A stretch of DNA of 64,000 bases from Pelagibacteraceae bacterium AG-390-C22 (lineage in GTDB: Bacteria; Pseudomonadota; Alphaproteobacteria; Pelagibacterales; Pelagibacteraceae): contig QCGX01000005.1 in assembly GCA_003278125.1 (NCBI GenBank), positions 1 through 64,000 on the forward strand, read 5' to 3'. Shown piece by piece: positions 14,448 to 24,983 of the stretch. The notes under the pieces are model-generated. The model did no database searches, was not told where the DNA came from, and saw only the letters and a list, made by a program, of their open reading frames with translations. Numbering within the stretch: the stretch's first letter is position 1; every line of letters begins with the position of its first letter. Made by a program: the position numbers and the translations under genes.

Positions 14448-14490
14448 GCAAAAAAAAGACCCTTTAATAGAGTATTTATTAAAGGGTCTT
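14448..14490 (-). terminator. Intrinsic terminator downstream of pal
   Basis: Perfect 14-bp inverted repeat AAGACCCTTTAATA/TATTAAAGGGTCTT (14456-14469 / 14477-14490), 7-nt loop, then a U-tract on the minus strand (plus-strand A-run at ~14451-14457). Confidence 0.85.
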
Positions 14491-14504
14491 AATTTAAAAG
14501 AAAA

Positions 14505-14981
14505 TTAATTTACTTTTACTGTAACTGCTCTTCTGTTTTGAGACCAAGCTAAAGCGCTAGATCCAGGATTAACAGGTTTTTCTTTTCCATAACTAATCGT
14601 AGAAATTCTTTTTCCTGATATTCCGTAAGTCATCAAATAATCTTTGGCTGCGTTTGCTCTTCTCTCACCTAAAGCTAAGTTGTATTCTCTTGTACCTCTT
14701 TCGTCAGCATGACCTTCTATTGTCACATTAAGCTTTTTATTCTTTCTTAAATAAGTCGCTTGCTTTCTAAGAGTCGCTCTTGATGCAGTTGTTAATGAAG
14801 ATTTGTTTGTAGCAAAAAATACTCTGTCTGGAACACCTTTGGCTAAATATTTTACTGTTTCTTTTCCAGTATATACATCGCCATCCAAGTCTCCTGATTT
14901 TTTAGCCGTTGAACAAGCGCTTAGAATTAACGTTGTAAAGACTACTAAAAATATATTTTTTAAATTCGTGTTAAGTATCAT
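14505..14981 (-). CDS. pal: Peptidoglycan-associated lipoprotein Pal
   Basis: Lipobox LSACS, OmpA-like VTIEGHADERGTREYNLALGERRA. Confidence 0.96.
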   Translation of the reverse strand: MILNTNLKNIFLVVFTTLILSACSTAKKSGDLDGDVYTGKETVKYLAKGVPDRVFFATNKSSLTTASRATLRKQATYLRKNKKLNVTIEGHADERGTREYNLALGERRANAAKDYLMTYGISGKRISTISYGKEKPVNPGSSALAWSQNRRAVTVKVN

Positions 14982-15058
14982 TTTTTCCCCTGGGTTGATT
15001 GTTGAAATATTTCAAATTATTAAACATTATTCAAGCTTAAATTACATAAAAAATACCC

Positions 15059-16396
15059 TCACTTTGATAATAAAGAAGACCAAGATGGGTCGGAAGCGTC
15101 TGTTTTTGTGCTTAGCTTTCTCTCGTTATAGCCTGTAATATCTATTGACCAGAGCGTAGCTGAAAACCCCTCTCCTTTAGAACCTGCTTTGGTCTCTCTA
15201 TAGAAAACTAAAACTCTTCCATTTGGTGACCAAGAAGGAGCTTCTTGATAATAATTTTCCGTTAACAATCTCTCTCCCGAACCATCCGTTCTCATTACTC
15301 CAATATAAAATCTTCCTTTTCGCATTTTTGTAAAAGCTATTAAATCACCCCTTGGAGACCACACTGGGGTTCCATAAATTCCTTTTCCAAAAGTAATCCT
15401 TTTCACATTGCTACCATCGCTTCTCATAACATAAAGTTGTTGAAGACCACTTCGGTCAGAATTAAAAGCAATATATTTCCCATCTGGTGAAAAAGATGGG
15501 GAAGTGTCAATTGATGAATGATTAGTTATTCTCTCAACTAACCTGGTTTCTAAATCCATTGTATAAATATCTGAATTTCCATCTTCTGCAAAACTCATTA
15601 TAATTTTTTTTCCATCCGGAGAAAATCTAGGCGCAAACGTCATACCTGGAAAATTTCCAACAACTTCTTGCATGCCTGTTTCTATATCGAGCAAGTAAAC
15701 TCTTGGCATATTTCTAAAATAAGAAAGATAAGTAATCATTTGATTTGTAGGATTAAATCTTGGAGTTAATACTAGTTCATTTCCTAATGTTAGATATTTT
15801 GTATTAGCACCATCTTGGTCCATGATAGCTAATTTCTTTACTCTTTCACTTTTTGGACCACTCTCTGAAACATAAATTATTCTTGTATCAAAATATCCTT
15901 CTTCACCTGTTAAACGTTCATATATCTTATCGGATATAATATGAGCAACTCTTCTCCAATTAGAAGGTGTTGTGGTGAAAGCTAAAGCAGTCATTTCTTT
16001 AGCTGCTGTTAAATCCCAAAGTCTAAATTCAACTTTTAATTTTCCATCTTTAACTAATAATTTTCCAGTAACTAATGCTTGAGCTTTAATTAATCTCCAG
16101 TCTTCAAAACGAGGTTTTAAATGTGCAATGTCTGGTTTTTGTACAAAGGCTTCTTTTTTCAATGGATTAAACAAACCTGTATTTTTAAAATTTTTCTCGA
16201 TAATAGAAGAAATATTATTACCTAATTCTTTAACTTTTATACCTTCATGTTCAACTGATTTTATATCAACGTGTAGAGGTGAAACTGCAATAGGTAAAGG
16301 GTCTAAGTTACCTCTAGTAATATCAACTTCTATTAAAGCATATAAGGAGTTAAAAGAAAGAAAATATATCGCTAAAGCTAAAAAATATCTTTTCAT
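15059..16396 (-). CDS. tolB: Tol-Pal translocation protein TolB
   Basis: Repeated beta-propeller motifs [24 protein letters not shown]; operon position. Confidence 0.95.
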   Translation of the reverse strand: MKRYFLALAIYFLSFNSLYALIEVDITRGNLDPLPIAVSPLHVDIKSVEHEGIKVKELGNNISSIIEKNFKNTGLFNPLKKEAFVQKPDIAHLKPRFEDWRLIKAQALVTGKLLVKDGKLKVEFRLWDLTAAKEMTALAFTTTPSNWRRVAHIISDKIYERLTGEEGYFDTRIIYVSESGPKSERVKKLAIMDQDGANTKYLTLGNELVLTPRFNPTNQMITYLSYFRNMPRVYLLDIETGMQEVVGNFPGMTFAPRFSPDGKKIIMSFAEDGNSDIYTMDLETRLVERITNHSSIDTSPSFSPDGKYIAFNSDRSGLQQLYVMRSDGSNVKRITFGKGIYGTPVWSPRGDLIAFTKMRKGRFYIGVMRTDGSGERLLTENYYQEAPSWSPNGRVLVFYRETKAGSKGEGFSATLWSIDITGYNERKLSTKTDASDPSWSSLLSK

Positions 16397-16397
16397 A

Positions 16398-17204
16398 TTA
16401 TCCTTTTAACATTTCTGCTGGATTAAAATTTAATTGTATATCTTTCCATTTATCGTATCCAGTAGGTGGAACTTTAAGAGGTTGACACAATCTTACTGCT
16501 CTTAAAGCGCTCTCTGCTAAAACCTTATAGAATTTTTGTCCAGGTCTATTCATTCTTTGATGATCTAAAATTTCAGAATTCATAATTGTTCCATCTTTTT
16601 TTAATTTTAGTTTTATCCTAACTAATAAATCTTCATCATAAGGTAAACCAAGAGGAACGCTCCAACATCCAAATATCTGGGCCCTAAGAGCGTCTTCTTC
16701 TGACAATGTTAATCCTGTTGCAAAAGAATTCTTAACGCTGCTTTGTGTTAATTTATCTGTTTTATTTTTTTTTACTGCTTCTTCTTCTTTTGCTTTATCT
16801 ATTAAAGCAGCTATTTGATTTGTATCTACAATTTCTTTTTTTTCAAATTCAGAAGACTGTCTAATTTGAGGTTCTATCTCCTCTGGATTTTGCTTTTTTT
16901 TAACTATTTGCTTTTTTTCTTTTTTTTCATCTGGTAAAGGAATTCTATCTGGTTTTTCTTTAGCTTTTGCAGCTGGAGGAGCTTGTTCTGAGACTACTCT
17001 TTCCTCTTTTTCTTTAGTTTCTTTAATAATCTTTCTAGCTTTAGGAGCAAAAGGAATATTAGTTTTGTCTGAGATTTGAATTAGCTCTACTGAAACTATC
17101 GGAGGTAAATCTACTGGCTGCCTAATCATAAATGGCAAGGTTAAAACGGTTAATAAAATCATCACCGAATGAAATATTAGAGAATAAATTAAACTTTTTG
17201 TCAT
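16398..17204 (-). CDS. tolA: TolA/TonB-like energy transduction protein
   Basis: N-terminal TM, K/E-rich linker, C-terminal TolA-like domain, between tolB and tolR. Confidence 0.85.
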   Translation of the reverse strand: MTKSLIYSLIFHSVMILLTVLTLPFMIRQPVDLPPIVSVELIQISDKTNIPFAPKARKIIKETKEKEERVVSEQAPPAAKAKEKPDRIPLPDEKKEKKQIVKKKQNPEEIEPQIRQSSEFEKKEIVDTNQIAALIDKAKEEEAVKKNKTDKLTQSSVKNSFATGLTLSEEDALRAQIFGCWSVPLGLPYDEDLLVRIKLKLKKDGTIMNSEILDHQRMNRPGQKFYKVLAESALRAVRLCQPLKVPPTGYDKWKDIQLNFNPAEMLKG

Positions 17205-17211
17205 TTTCCAT

Positions 17212-17625
17212 TTAATTTTTGTATGGCTCAGATATTAATGCAACTTTTGAAAAACCTGCTCCAGACAATGTTCCCATAACTTCTAAAACTCTACCATAAT
17301 TTATTGTCTTATCCCCTCGAACGTAAATTCTCGTATCTGTTCTATTTTTTGCTATAGCCAAAAGTTTTGGAACAATTTTTTGATAATTAACTTTGTGTTC
17401 TTGAATATAAATTTCGCCTTTTGAATTGATAGATATAGTTAATGGCTCTTGATCATCTGGTAGAGAATCTGCCGCTGACTCTGGTAAATCAACTTGAACT
17501 CCTACGGTCAAAAGTGGGGCTGTTACCATAAAAATAATTAACAAAACTAACATAACATCAACAAATGGGGTTACGTTAATTTCACTCATTGGTTCATTTC
17601 TTGAGCGATTAAATTTAAAAGCCAT
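17212..17625 (-). CDS. tolR: Biopolymer transport protein TolR
   Basis: EINVTPFVDVMLVLLIIFMVTAPLL. Confidence 0.95.
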   Translation of the reverse strand: MAFKFNRSRNEPMSEINVTPFVDVMLVLLIIFMVTAPLLTVGVQVDLPESAADSLPDDQEPLTISINSKGEIYIQEHKVNYQKIVPKLLAIAKNRTDTRIYVRGDKTINYGRVLEVMGTLSGAGFSKVALISEPYKN

Positions 17626-17628
17626 TTT

Positions 17629-18309
17629 TTATATAATTGATAAAAATCTTTTTGAAAAGTTATCTATTTTTGAAATATATCTCTTAGAGTCACTATTAAA
17701 TTTATTATAAGCAACTACTGCTGGGATCGCTGCCAATAAACCAAGAGCCGTAGCAAACAAAGCTTCGGCAATACCAGGTGCTACTATTGCTAAACTTGTA
17801 TTTCTAGAAATTGCTATTGATTGAAAAGAATTCATTATTCCCCATACAGTTCCAAACAAACCTATAAATGGAGCAGTAGAACCTACGGTAGCTAGATAAG
17901 TAAAATTTTTTTCAATCTTTTTAATTTCATTGTCTGTTGCAATTTCTAAAATTCTTTCTACTCTTGCTGATTGAACTGCAGATGATTGTCTTTTTGTTCT
18001 CATGACTTCATTCATCGCTGTCTTAAAAATGATTGTTGCTGGATCTTTTGAATTAGCAGGAAGGTTATTATTAAAACTTTCTGCAGATTTTGCTTTCCAA
18101 AATTTTTTTTCAAAATCTTCAGTTGAGGCATTGATATTTTTGAATAATCTAAATTTATCAAATATTAATGCCCATGAAAAAATAGAACTAGCTATTAAAA
18201 GAATAATAACAAATTTTACAACAAAATCAGCTCGTAAAAAAAGTTTCCATAAAGAAAAATCTGAGCTTCCTCCTAAACCAACGACTTGGGTTGCTATTTC
18301 TTGTTCCAT
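17629..18309 (-). CDS. tolQ: Tol-Pal proton channel protein TolQ
   Basis: TVGSTAPFIGLFGTVWGIMNSF..AEALFATALGLLAAIPAVVAYN. Confidence 0.95.
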   Translation of the reverse strand: MEQEIATQVVGLGGSSDFSLWKLFLRADFVVKFVIILLIASSIFSWALIFDKFRLFKNINASTEDFEKKFWKAKSAESFNNNLPANSKDPATIIFKTAMNEVMRTKRQSSAVQSARVERILEIATDNEIKKIEKNFTYLATVGSTAPFIGLFGTVWGIMNSFQSIAISRNTSLAIVAPGIAEALFATALGLLAAIPAVVAYNKFNSDSKRYISKIDNFSKRFLSII

Positions 18310-18378
18310 TGAAGTTAATTACTTTTAGAATGTGTCATGAATTTGGCGCTTTTAAAGTTAAATATATGATCAATTTAT

Positions 18379-18870
18379 TTAATTACCTTCATTTAATCTG
18401 GTCTCACTATAAAACCTTGCTATTAAAATGGCGTCTGATTTATTTACATCTTTTTTTCTGGCTAGATCGTCTGACAAAGAAGGATACATCTCTATTGCTT
18501 TGGTTCTGCTTGAATCTTTTGACGAATTGATCAATTCAAAATGTTTTTTCCACTTAGAAGGTCTTACAAAAAAAATAGGCAAACCCAAAGCCGCACATAC
18601 TCCTTTAATAGCTCCAAAAGTTTGACCAAAATTGAACATGCTGGTAACACCCTGCCCCGGCATTGCATTTACTTGCTCAACAACTACAGATACTTCATCT
18701 TTTTCTGAAATATTGTCTTTCAGTAATTTTACCAATTGGGCGCTATTAAGCTGTCTTTTATTTTTTTTACCTTCCGACATAACAGGTATTTCAAAAATAT
18801 TTAATACTTTATTATTTTCTAAAATAGCTATTGCTCCACTTAATCCAGGGTCAATTCCTATAATTTTCAT
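18379..18870 (-). CDS. RuvC-like Holliday-junction resolvase, divergent/phage-type
   Basis: MKIIGIDPGLSGAIA, VVVEQVNAMPGQGVTSMFNFGQTFG, KKDVNKSDAILIARF; sits where ruvC lies next to yebC. Confidence 0.8.
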   Translation of the reverse strand: MKIIGIDPGLSGAIAILENNKVLNIFEIPVMSEGKKNKRQLNSAQLVKLLKDNISEKDEVSVVVEQVNAMPGQGVTSMFNFGQTFGAIKGVCAALGLPIFFVRPSKWKKHFELINSSKDSSRTKAIEMYPSLSDDLARKKDVNKSDAILIARFYSETRLNEGN

Positions 18871-19598
18871 AATTTAATCTTATCCAGATTAGCATTAGTA
18901 TAAGTGTTTTGAACGTCATCCAATTCATCTAAAAGGTCTAATATTTGTACAATTTTTTTACTTTCTTCTTTACTTAAATCTAAATAACTAAGAGGTCTCC
19001 ATTCTATACCAGAGTATTGAAAGTTATCTAATTTCTTTTCAAATTCACTTTTAACTTTATAAAAATCCTCTTTTTGGGAGATTATTTCATGATAATTATC
19101 AAAATTGAAACAATCTTTGGCTCCAAAATTTGTAGCCATTTCAAAAACTTCTTCTTCGCTGTACTTTTTTTTATCTATATGAATAACTCCACAATTATAA
19201 AATAAATGTGTAGTTGAGCCTGACTCTCCTAATCTGCCTCCATTTTTTTGTAAGACCGTTCTTATGCTTGATGCAGACCTGTTTTTATTATCTGTTAAAG
19301 TTTCAATTATAAAAGCAACGTTAAATGGTCCAAAACCTTCATATCTTAAATTTTCATAGTTTTTATCGTCACTCATTTCAGATTTATTTATTGAACGCGC
19401 AATATTGTCTTTGGGCATGTTTGCTTGCTTAGCAGCTTGAATGGCTGTTCTTAATCTTGGATTCATATTTGGATCCTTATCGCCTAATTTTGCTGCAACT
19501 GTGATTTCTCTTGAAAGTTTTGAAAAAATTTTCGATCTTTCTTTATCTGCTCGCCCTTTTTTGTGTTTGATTCCTGCCCAATGTGAATGACCAGCCAT
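18867..19598 (-). CDS. yebC: YebC/PmpR family protein
   Basis: MAGHSHWAGIKHKKGRADKERSKIFSKLSREI. Confidence 0.96.
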   Translation of the reverse strand: MAGHSHWAGIKHKKGRADKERSKIFSKLSREITVAAKLGDKDPNMNPRLRTAIQAAKQANMPKDNIARSINKSEMSDDKNYENLRYEGFGPFNVAFIIETLTDNKNRSASSIRTVLQKNGGRLGESGSTTHLFYNCGVIHIDKKKYSEEEVFEMATNFGAKDCFNFDNYHEIISQKEDFYKVKSEFEKKLDNFQYSGIEWRPLSYLDLSKEESKKIVQILDLLDELDDVQNTYTNANLDKIKL

Positions 19599-19600
19599 TA

Positions 19601-20410
19601 TTAGACTCTTTCTTGTAAAGACCCGCCTAAAATAATTGGCTGAACTTTCTTTGCTAAACCAGTTTTGTCATCAGCTGTAACCAACAGTCCAGAAATTGTA
19701 GCTTCTCCTAGAGCAGGAAAATGATTTTCTGCTGAGGAGTCTTTTAAAAATTTTTTTAATGAATTGTCTTTATTCATTCCAATAACGGAATTATAATCGC
19801 CGCTCATACCAAGATCAGTTTGATAAGCAGTGCCTTTTTCCATAATTCTATGATCAGAGGTTGGCACATGAGTATGTGTCCCTACAACCATTGTGGCTTT
19901 GCCATCAAACAGATGTCCCATTGCCATCTTTTCGCTGGTGATTTCACCATGCATATCTACAATGATAAAATCTGCCTTACCATTTCCTAATTTAAATCTA
20001 TCGATAAATTTTTTTGCTTCTACAAAAACATCATCGCACTTTTTCATAAATACATTTCCCATTAAATTAAGTACGATAAATCTTTTTCCATTTTTTTCAA
20101 AAATTCCTTCACCATTTCCTGGTGAGTCTTTAGGCAGATTTAAAGGTCTGAGAAATTTTTGATTTTTAGAAGCGATATCTTCTGCGTCTTTATGATCCCA
20201 AACATGATTTCCTGTGGTTATGACATCCGCGCCAGCCTCTAAAAATTCTTCAAATATTTTTTTTGTTATTCCTCTACCAGAATCTGCAGCATTCTCTCCG
20301 TTTAGAATAACAAAATCTACTTTTTTTTCTCTTATTATTTTAGGCAATTTTTCTTTAACAGCTTTCACTCCGGCGGGACCAACAACATCTCCTAGAATAA
20401 GAATATTCAT
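19601..20410 (-). CDS. YmdB family metallophosphoesterase (TIGR00282-like)
   Basis: ILGDVVGPAGVKAVK, NGENAADSGRGIT, TGNHVWDHK, GTHTHVPTSD. Confidence 0.93.
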   Translation of the reverse strand: MNILILGDVVGPAGVKAVKEKLPKIIREKKVDFVILNGENAADSGRGITKKIFEEFLEAGADVITTGNHVWDHKDAEDIASKNQKFLRPLNLPKDSPGNGEGIFEKNGKRFIVLNLMGNVFMKKCDDVFVEAKKFIDRFKLGNGKADFIIVDMHGEITSEKMAMGHLFDGKATMVVGTHTHVPTSDHRIMEKGTAYQTDLGMSGDYNSVIGMNKDNSLKKFLKDSSAENHFPALGEATISGLLVTADDKTGLAKKVQPIILGGSLQERV

Positions 20411-20416
20411 TTTAAA

Positions 20417-20971
20417 TTAAAAAATACCTTTCTCTGTCAAAATATAATTTAGTTTTACATCTTCTTTAGATACTGGGAGTTTATGATATTTTTGAAATGA
20501 AAAAGCAATGCCAATTGTTAAAATATTATTATTTGATTTTAAATATTTGTTAAGATATCTATCATAAAATCCTCCTCCATAGCCTAATCTGTTATTTGAA
20601 TTATCATAAGCTAATAAAGGAACTAACATTATGTCTGGAATGACATGATTTGATAGCATTGCGGGCTCTAACATGCCGAATTTGTTTATTTGCAAAACAT
20701 TATTTTTTTCCCACTCATGAAAATGCATTTCATTATTTTTTTTTAGCACTGGGAGCAATATTTTTAATTTGCTAATAATTTCTGCTTCAAACAACTTAAG
20801 AACATTTGCCTCAAAAGATGCAGGGTAGTAAATAGAAACATTGATGGTTTTTTTACTATATTTTTTTTTTATCAACTTAATTAAGGGATTAAAAAAACTA
20901 GGTTTAATATCAAAATATTTTTTTTTTCTAACAATAAAATATTTTTTTCTTAATATGTCCTTATTTTGCAT
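20417..20971 (-). CDS. 5-formyltetrahydrofolate cyclo-ligase
   Basis: VPLLAYDNSNNRLGYGGGFYDRYL. Confidence 0.9.
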   Translation of the reverse strand: MQNKDILRKKYFIVRKKKYFDIKPSFFNPLIKLIKKKYSKKTINVSIYYPASFEANVLKLFEAEIISKLKILLPVLKKNNEMHFHEWEKNNVLQINKFGMLEPAMLSNHVIPDIMLVPLLAYDNSNNRLGYGGGFYDRYLNKYLKSNNNILTIGIAFSFQKYHKLPVSKEDVKLNYILTEKGIF

Positions 20972-21418
20972 TTACTGAACTTTAGAGATTGATTCAGTAT
21001 TTAATATTATTTTTTCTAAAGATTCTGTGGTTTTATCTAACATAGACTCGTAAAGATTGTTGCTTTCATCAACAGTTTTTTTAAAGTTTTCTAGCTCTTC
21101 ATTAAGCTTGTTTATTTCTTTATCTTTTCCTTCTTTATATTTAATTGCTAATTTTTTTAATTCTTGGAATTTCTTTGCTAATTCATCTAATTTTTTTTTT
21201 TGTAATGTAACTCTTTGTTTTAAATCAAAATAATCATCAATTAACTGTATTGTAGTAATTAATAAAAGTTTATTTTCTCCAATATTTCCTAATTTATCTT
21301 TTAATTCACTATATTTTTTGTCAAGAAACTTTGTAAGGCTTTTTAATGACTCCTCTTGTCCATCATCACAAGATAGAAGATAATCTTTATTATTAAATTT
21401 GATATTTACGTTTGCCAT
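20972..21418 (-). CDS. zapA: Cell division protein ZapA
   Basis: Short ZapA-like domain (VNIKFNNKDYLLSCDDGQEESLKSL) with coiled coil, next to the formyl-THF cyclo-ligase gene. Confidence 0.85.
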   Translation of the reverse strand: MANVNIKFNNKDYLLSCDDGQEESLKSLTKFLDKKYSELKDKLGNIGENKLLLITTIQLIDDYFDLKQRVTLQKKKLDELAKKFQELKKLAIKYKEGKDKEINKLNEELENFKKTVDESNNLYESMLDKTTESLEKIILNTESISKVQ

Positions 21419-21729
21419 TTTTCGATTTCACTTACTAAGTTTTCAGTTTCTTGACTTAATTCTTCAATATCTTGATTAAACTTGTCTTCCATGGCTGACT
21501 GTTTGCTAACCTCTCTTTGAAGACTCCCTATTTTTTCCTTTAAATATTTATGTTCTCTCATTAACTCCTGATTTTTTTTTTCTATTTCTCTTTTTTGTCT
21601 AAGTATTTCGTTTTTTTCAGTTTTTATTTTCTCCGATTCATACGAAGACTGTGAATAAGTTGAAGTTAAAACATCTAACTTATTAATTAACTCGTTTAAA
21701 TTTTTTTCTTTTTTTTCAAAAATACTCAT
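21406..21729 (-). CDS. Coiled-coil hypothetical protein (zapA neighbour)
   Basis: Overlaps zapA start; entirely predicted coiled coil. Confidence 0.7.
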   Translation of the reverse strand: MSIFEKKEKNLNELINKLDVLTSTYSQSSYESEKIKTEKNEILRQKREIEKKNQELMREHKYLKEKIGSLQREVSKQSAMEDKFNQDIEELSQETENLVSEIEKWQT

Positions 21730-21790
21730 TTGTTTCTTTTATATCATATTATTGATATACTTAGTTTAAGTCTATATAGGTAATTTAACT

Positions 21791-23773
21791 GTGAACGTAA
21801 AATTTAATCAACTATCAAACGCCATAAGATTTTTATCAATCGATGCCGTTCAAAAAGCAAATTCTGGTCACCCCGGTATGCCCATGGGTATGGCGGACGT
21901 TGCAACAGTTTTGTTTAAATACTACCTGAGGTTTAACCCAAAAAATCCTAATTGGATTAATAGAGATAGATTTATTTTGTCTGCCGGTCATGGTTCTATG
22001 CTTTTGTATTCTTTGCTTTACTTGACTGGATATAAATGTATTTCAATTAACGACATAAAAAATTTTAGACAATTAAATTCTATTTGCGCTGGCCATCCTG
22101 AATATAAAAGAGAAACTGGTATTGAAACTACTACCGGTCCCTTAGGTCAGGGTCTTGGTAACGCTGTTGGAATGGGAATTGCAGAGGAAATATTAAGAAA
22201 AAAATTTGGACCATCTTTAATCAATAATAAAACATATGTAATAGCAAGTGACGGAGATTTAATGGAGGGGGTGAGTCATGAGGTGATGAGTTTAGCAGGC
22301 CATCTGAAACTTAAAAATTTAATAGTTTTTTTTGATAACAATAAGATCTCAATTGATGGTTCAACCTCGTTAAGTGTATCTGATAATTATAAAAAAAGAT
22401 TTGAAGGTTATGGATGGAACTTTTTAGAAATTAACGGTCATAATGAAAAACAAATCTCAAATGCAATAACCAAAGCATCTAGATCAAATAAACCTACAAT
22501 AATATCTTGTAAAACAATAATCGGATTTGGATCTCCAAATAAATCTGGAAAAGCTTCGTCACATGGATCCCCTCTAGGTGATGAAGAAATTGCTTTAGTG
22601 CGAAAAAAACTTAAATGGAGTAGTAAGCCATTTGAAATACCTAAAGAAATTTTAAAGGCTTGGAGAGAAATTGGAGAAAAAGGATCTAAATTAGAAGAAA
22701 AATGGCAAGAAACATTGGGCAGAAAGAATTCTAATATTAAGTCTGCTTTGCAAAATACTTACATAGAGTCAAATTTAAAAGATCTTGAAAGTTTAGTTAA
22801 AAAAGAAAAAACAAAATATTTTGAATCAAAACCGAGTATGGCAACAAGACAGTGTTCGTCTGCTGCTATAGAAAGTATTTCAAGTATTTTACCTCAGTTA
22901 ATTGGTGGTTCGGCTGATCTTAGTGGATCAAACAATACTAAAACAAACAACTCTAAAGTAATTAATGCAAAAAACTTTGATGGAAATTATATTCACTACG
23001 GTGTTAGAGAACATGGAATGGCTTCAATTATGAACGGATTAGCTTTATACAGCGGATTAATCCCTTACGGTGGAACTTTTTTAATTTTTTCTGATTATTG
23101 TAAACCGTCAATAAGACTGTCAGCTTTAATGGGTTTGAAGGTAATTTATATTTTCTCTCATGACTCTATTGGTCTTGGTGAAGATGGTCCCACACATCAG
23201 CCTATAGAACAATTAAATGGTTTAAGAGCTATTCCAAATCTTAACGTGTTTCGTCCTGCGGATATAAATGAAACTCTTGAATGTTGGGAAATAGCTTTAA
23301 AAAGCAAAAATACTCCTAGCGCAATTGCTCTATCAAGGCAAAAATTACCTTACATTAATCCTAAATTTTCTGAAAAGAATAAATGTGAAACTGGAGCTTA
23401 CATAGTCAAGTTAAATTCCCATGACAATAAAGTTACATTAGTAGCTTCTGGATCAGAAGTAGAAATAGCTTTAGAGGTGCATAATTTATTAAAAGAACAA
23501 AATATTGAGTCCAAAGTAGTCTCGATGCCCTGCCAAGAGCTTTTTGATAAACAGTCTGATGATTTTAAAAGTGATATTCTAGATAAAGACTCATTAATTA
23601 TTACAATTGAAGCGGGGAATGTTTCTTCGTGGAAAAAATATTTAGGGGACAGAGGTATGACTTTTGGTATTGATAGATTTGGCGAAAGTGCTCCTTATAA
23701 AAAAGTATACGAACATCTAAATTTATCAGCAGAAAAAATAACACTTGCAATTCAAGAAAAACTTAGAAAATAG
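21791..23773 (+). CDS. tkt: Transketolase
   Basis: GTG start; [41 protein letters not shown]. Confidence 0.97.
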   Translation: MNVKFNQLSNAIRFLSIDAVQKANSGHPGMPMGMADVATVLFKYYLRFNPKNPNWINRDRFILSAGHGSMLLYSLLYLTGYKCISINDIKNFRQLNSICAGHPEYKRETGIETTTGPLGQGLGNAVGMGIAEEILRKKFGPSLINNKTYVIASDGDLMEGVSHEVMSLAGHLKLKNLIVFFDNNKISIDGSTSLSVSDNYKKRFEGYGWNFLEINGHNEKQISNAITKASRSNKPTIISCKTIIGFGSPNKSGKASSHGSPLGDEEIALVRKKLKWSSKPFEIPKEILKAWREIGEKGSKLEEKWQETLGRKNSNIKSALQNTYIESNLKDLESLVKKEKTKYFESKPSMATRQCSSAAIESISSILPQLIGGSADLSGSNNTKTNNSKVINAKNFDGNYIHYGVREHGMASIMNGLALYSGLIPYGGTFLIFSDYCKPSIRLSALMGLKVIYIFSHDSIGLGEDGPTHQPIEQLNGLRAIPNLNVFRPADINETLECWEIALKSKNTPSAIALSRQKLPYINPKFSEKNKCETGAYIVKLNSHDNKVTLVASGSEVEIALEVHNLLKEQNIESKVVSMPCQELFDKQSDDFKSDILDKDSLIITIEAGNVSSWKKYLGDRGMTFGIDRFGESAPYKKVYEHLNLSAEKITLAIQEKLRK

Positions 23774-23784
23774 CCTCGATCCAA

Positions 23785-24974
23785 ATGAGTAAAATAAAAT
23801 ATTTTCCTGAAGATATGGATGTTCAAAACAAAACTGTAATTCTAAGACTTGATTTAAATGTTCCTTTAAATGAAAAAAAGATTTTGGACAATAGCAGAAT
23901 TTTGACTAGTTTGCCTTTTTTAAAAAATTTAATAAAAAAAAAGCGAAGATAATTATTATAAGCCATCTAGGAAGACCAAAAGGTATGAAGATTAATGAAT
24001 TATCTCTAACACCAATATATAAATTTTTAAAAGAACAACTTCAAACAAACGTATACTTCTTCATGGGGGATATTAATGAAGAGACAAAAAGTAAATTTTC
24101 ATATTTAAAAGAGGGAGAAGTTATTTTATTAGAAAATATTAGATTTTTTCAAGAAGAAAGCGAAAATGAAGATAATTTTGCTAAAACACTTGCTTCGCTT
24201 GGCGATATTTACGTTAATGATGCTTTTTCTTGTTGTCACAGAGCTCAAGCTTCTATTCATAAAATTACAAAGTATATCAAAGAGTCTTATGCGGGACCCC
24301 TTTTAAAAACAGAAGTGAGAGCAATAAGTTCAATTATTCAAAATAAAAAAGAACCAGTTACCTGTATTATTGGAGGATCAAAAATTTCTACAAAAATTAA
24401 TGTAATTACTAATTTAATAAAAAACGTAAATAATATTGTTATTGTTGGAGCTATGGCTAATAATTTTTTATCCTTCAAGGGTTTTACAGTTGGCAAGTCA
24501 CTTATAGAAAAAGACTCTGAAAAAATAATTGACAACATATATGCAGAAGCAAAGAGGAATAATTGTGATATTTTTGTTCCTGAAGACTGCAATGTCTCAA
24601 CTGATTTCGAGGGATCAGGGAAAGTAAAAGAATTAGATTCGATTGGTAAAGATGAAATAATCCTAGATATTGGACCAAAAACAATTAAAATTATTGAAGG
24701 TATTATAGATCAATCTAATACAGTTTTATGGAATGGTCCTGCTGGGTATTTTGAAAATAAGAGATTTTTAACTGGAACCTTGGCAATAGCTAAGAAAATT
24801 TCTGAAAGTACTACTAGAAAATCTCTTATATCAATTCTAGGCGGAGGAGATACCATTTCAGCAATCAATAAAAGTACCGATAAATTTGCTTTTACACACT
24901 TATCAACAGCAGGTGGTGCATTTTTAGAATTTCTTGAAGGAAAAGACTTGCCCGGCCTCGATGTTTTAAAATAA
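23785..24974 (+). CDS. pgk: Phosphoglycerate kinase, split by an apparent -1 frameshift at 23934-23942
   Basis: Frame starting at ATG 23785 (MSKIKYFPEDMDVQNKTVILRLDLNVPLN..) hits TAA at 23950; the -1 frame continues AKIIIISHLGRPKG..LGGGDTISAI to 24974. Confidence 0.9.
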
Positions 24975-24983
24975 ATATCAGCT

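Noticed and set aside
15002-15015. Palindrome TTGAAATATTTCAA upstream of pal
   Set aside because: A 14-bp palindrome is expected several times in 64 kb of AT-rich DNA; no second copy or known regulator match.
20410-20975. Possible 6S RNA (ssrS) next to the formyl-THF cyclo-ligase and zapA genes, as in E. coli
   Set aside because: The two genes abut (20971/20972), leaving no room for a separate RNA gene.
23934-23942. pgk treated simply as a pseudogene
   Set aside because: Both sides of the shift are intact and highly conserved, and no other lesion is seen; error or slippage is more plausible than decay.
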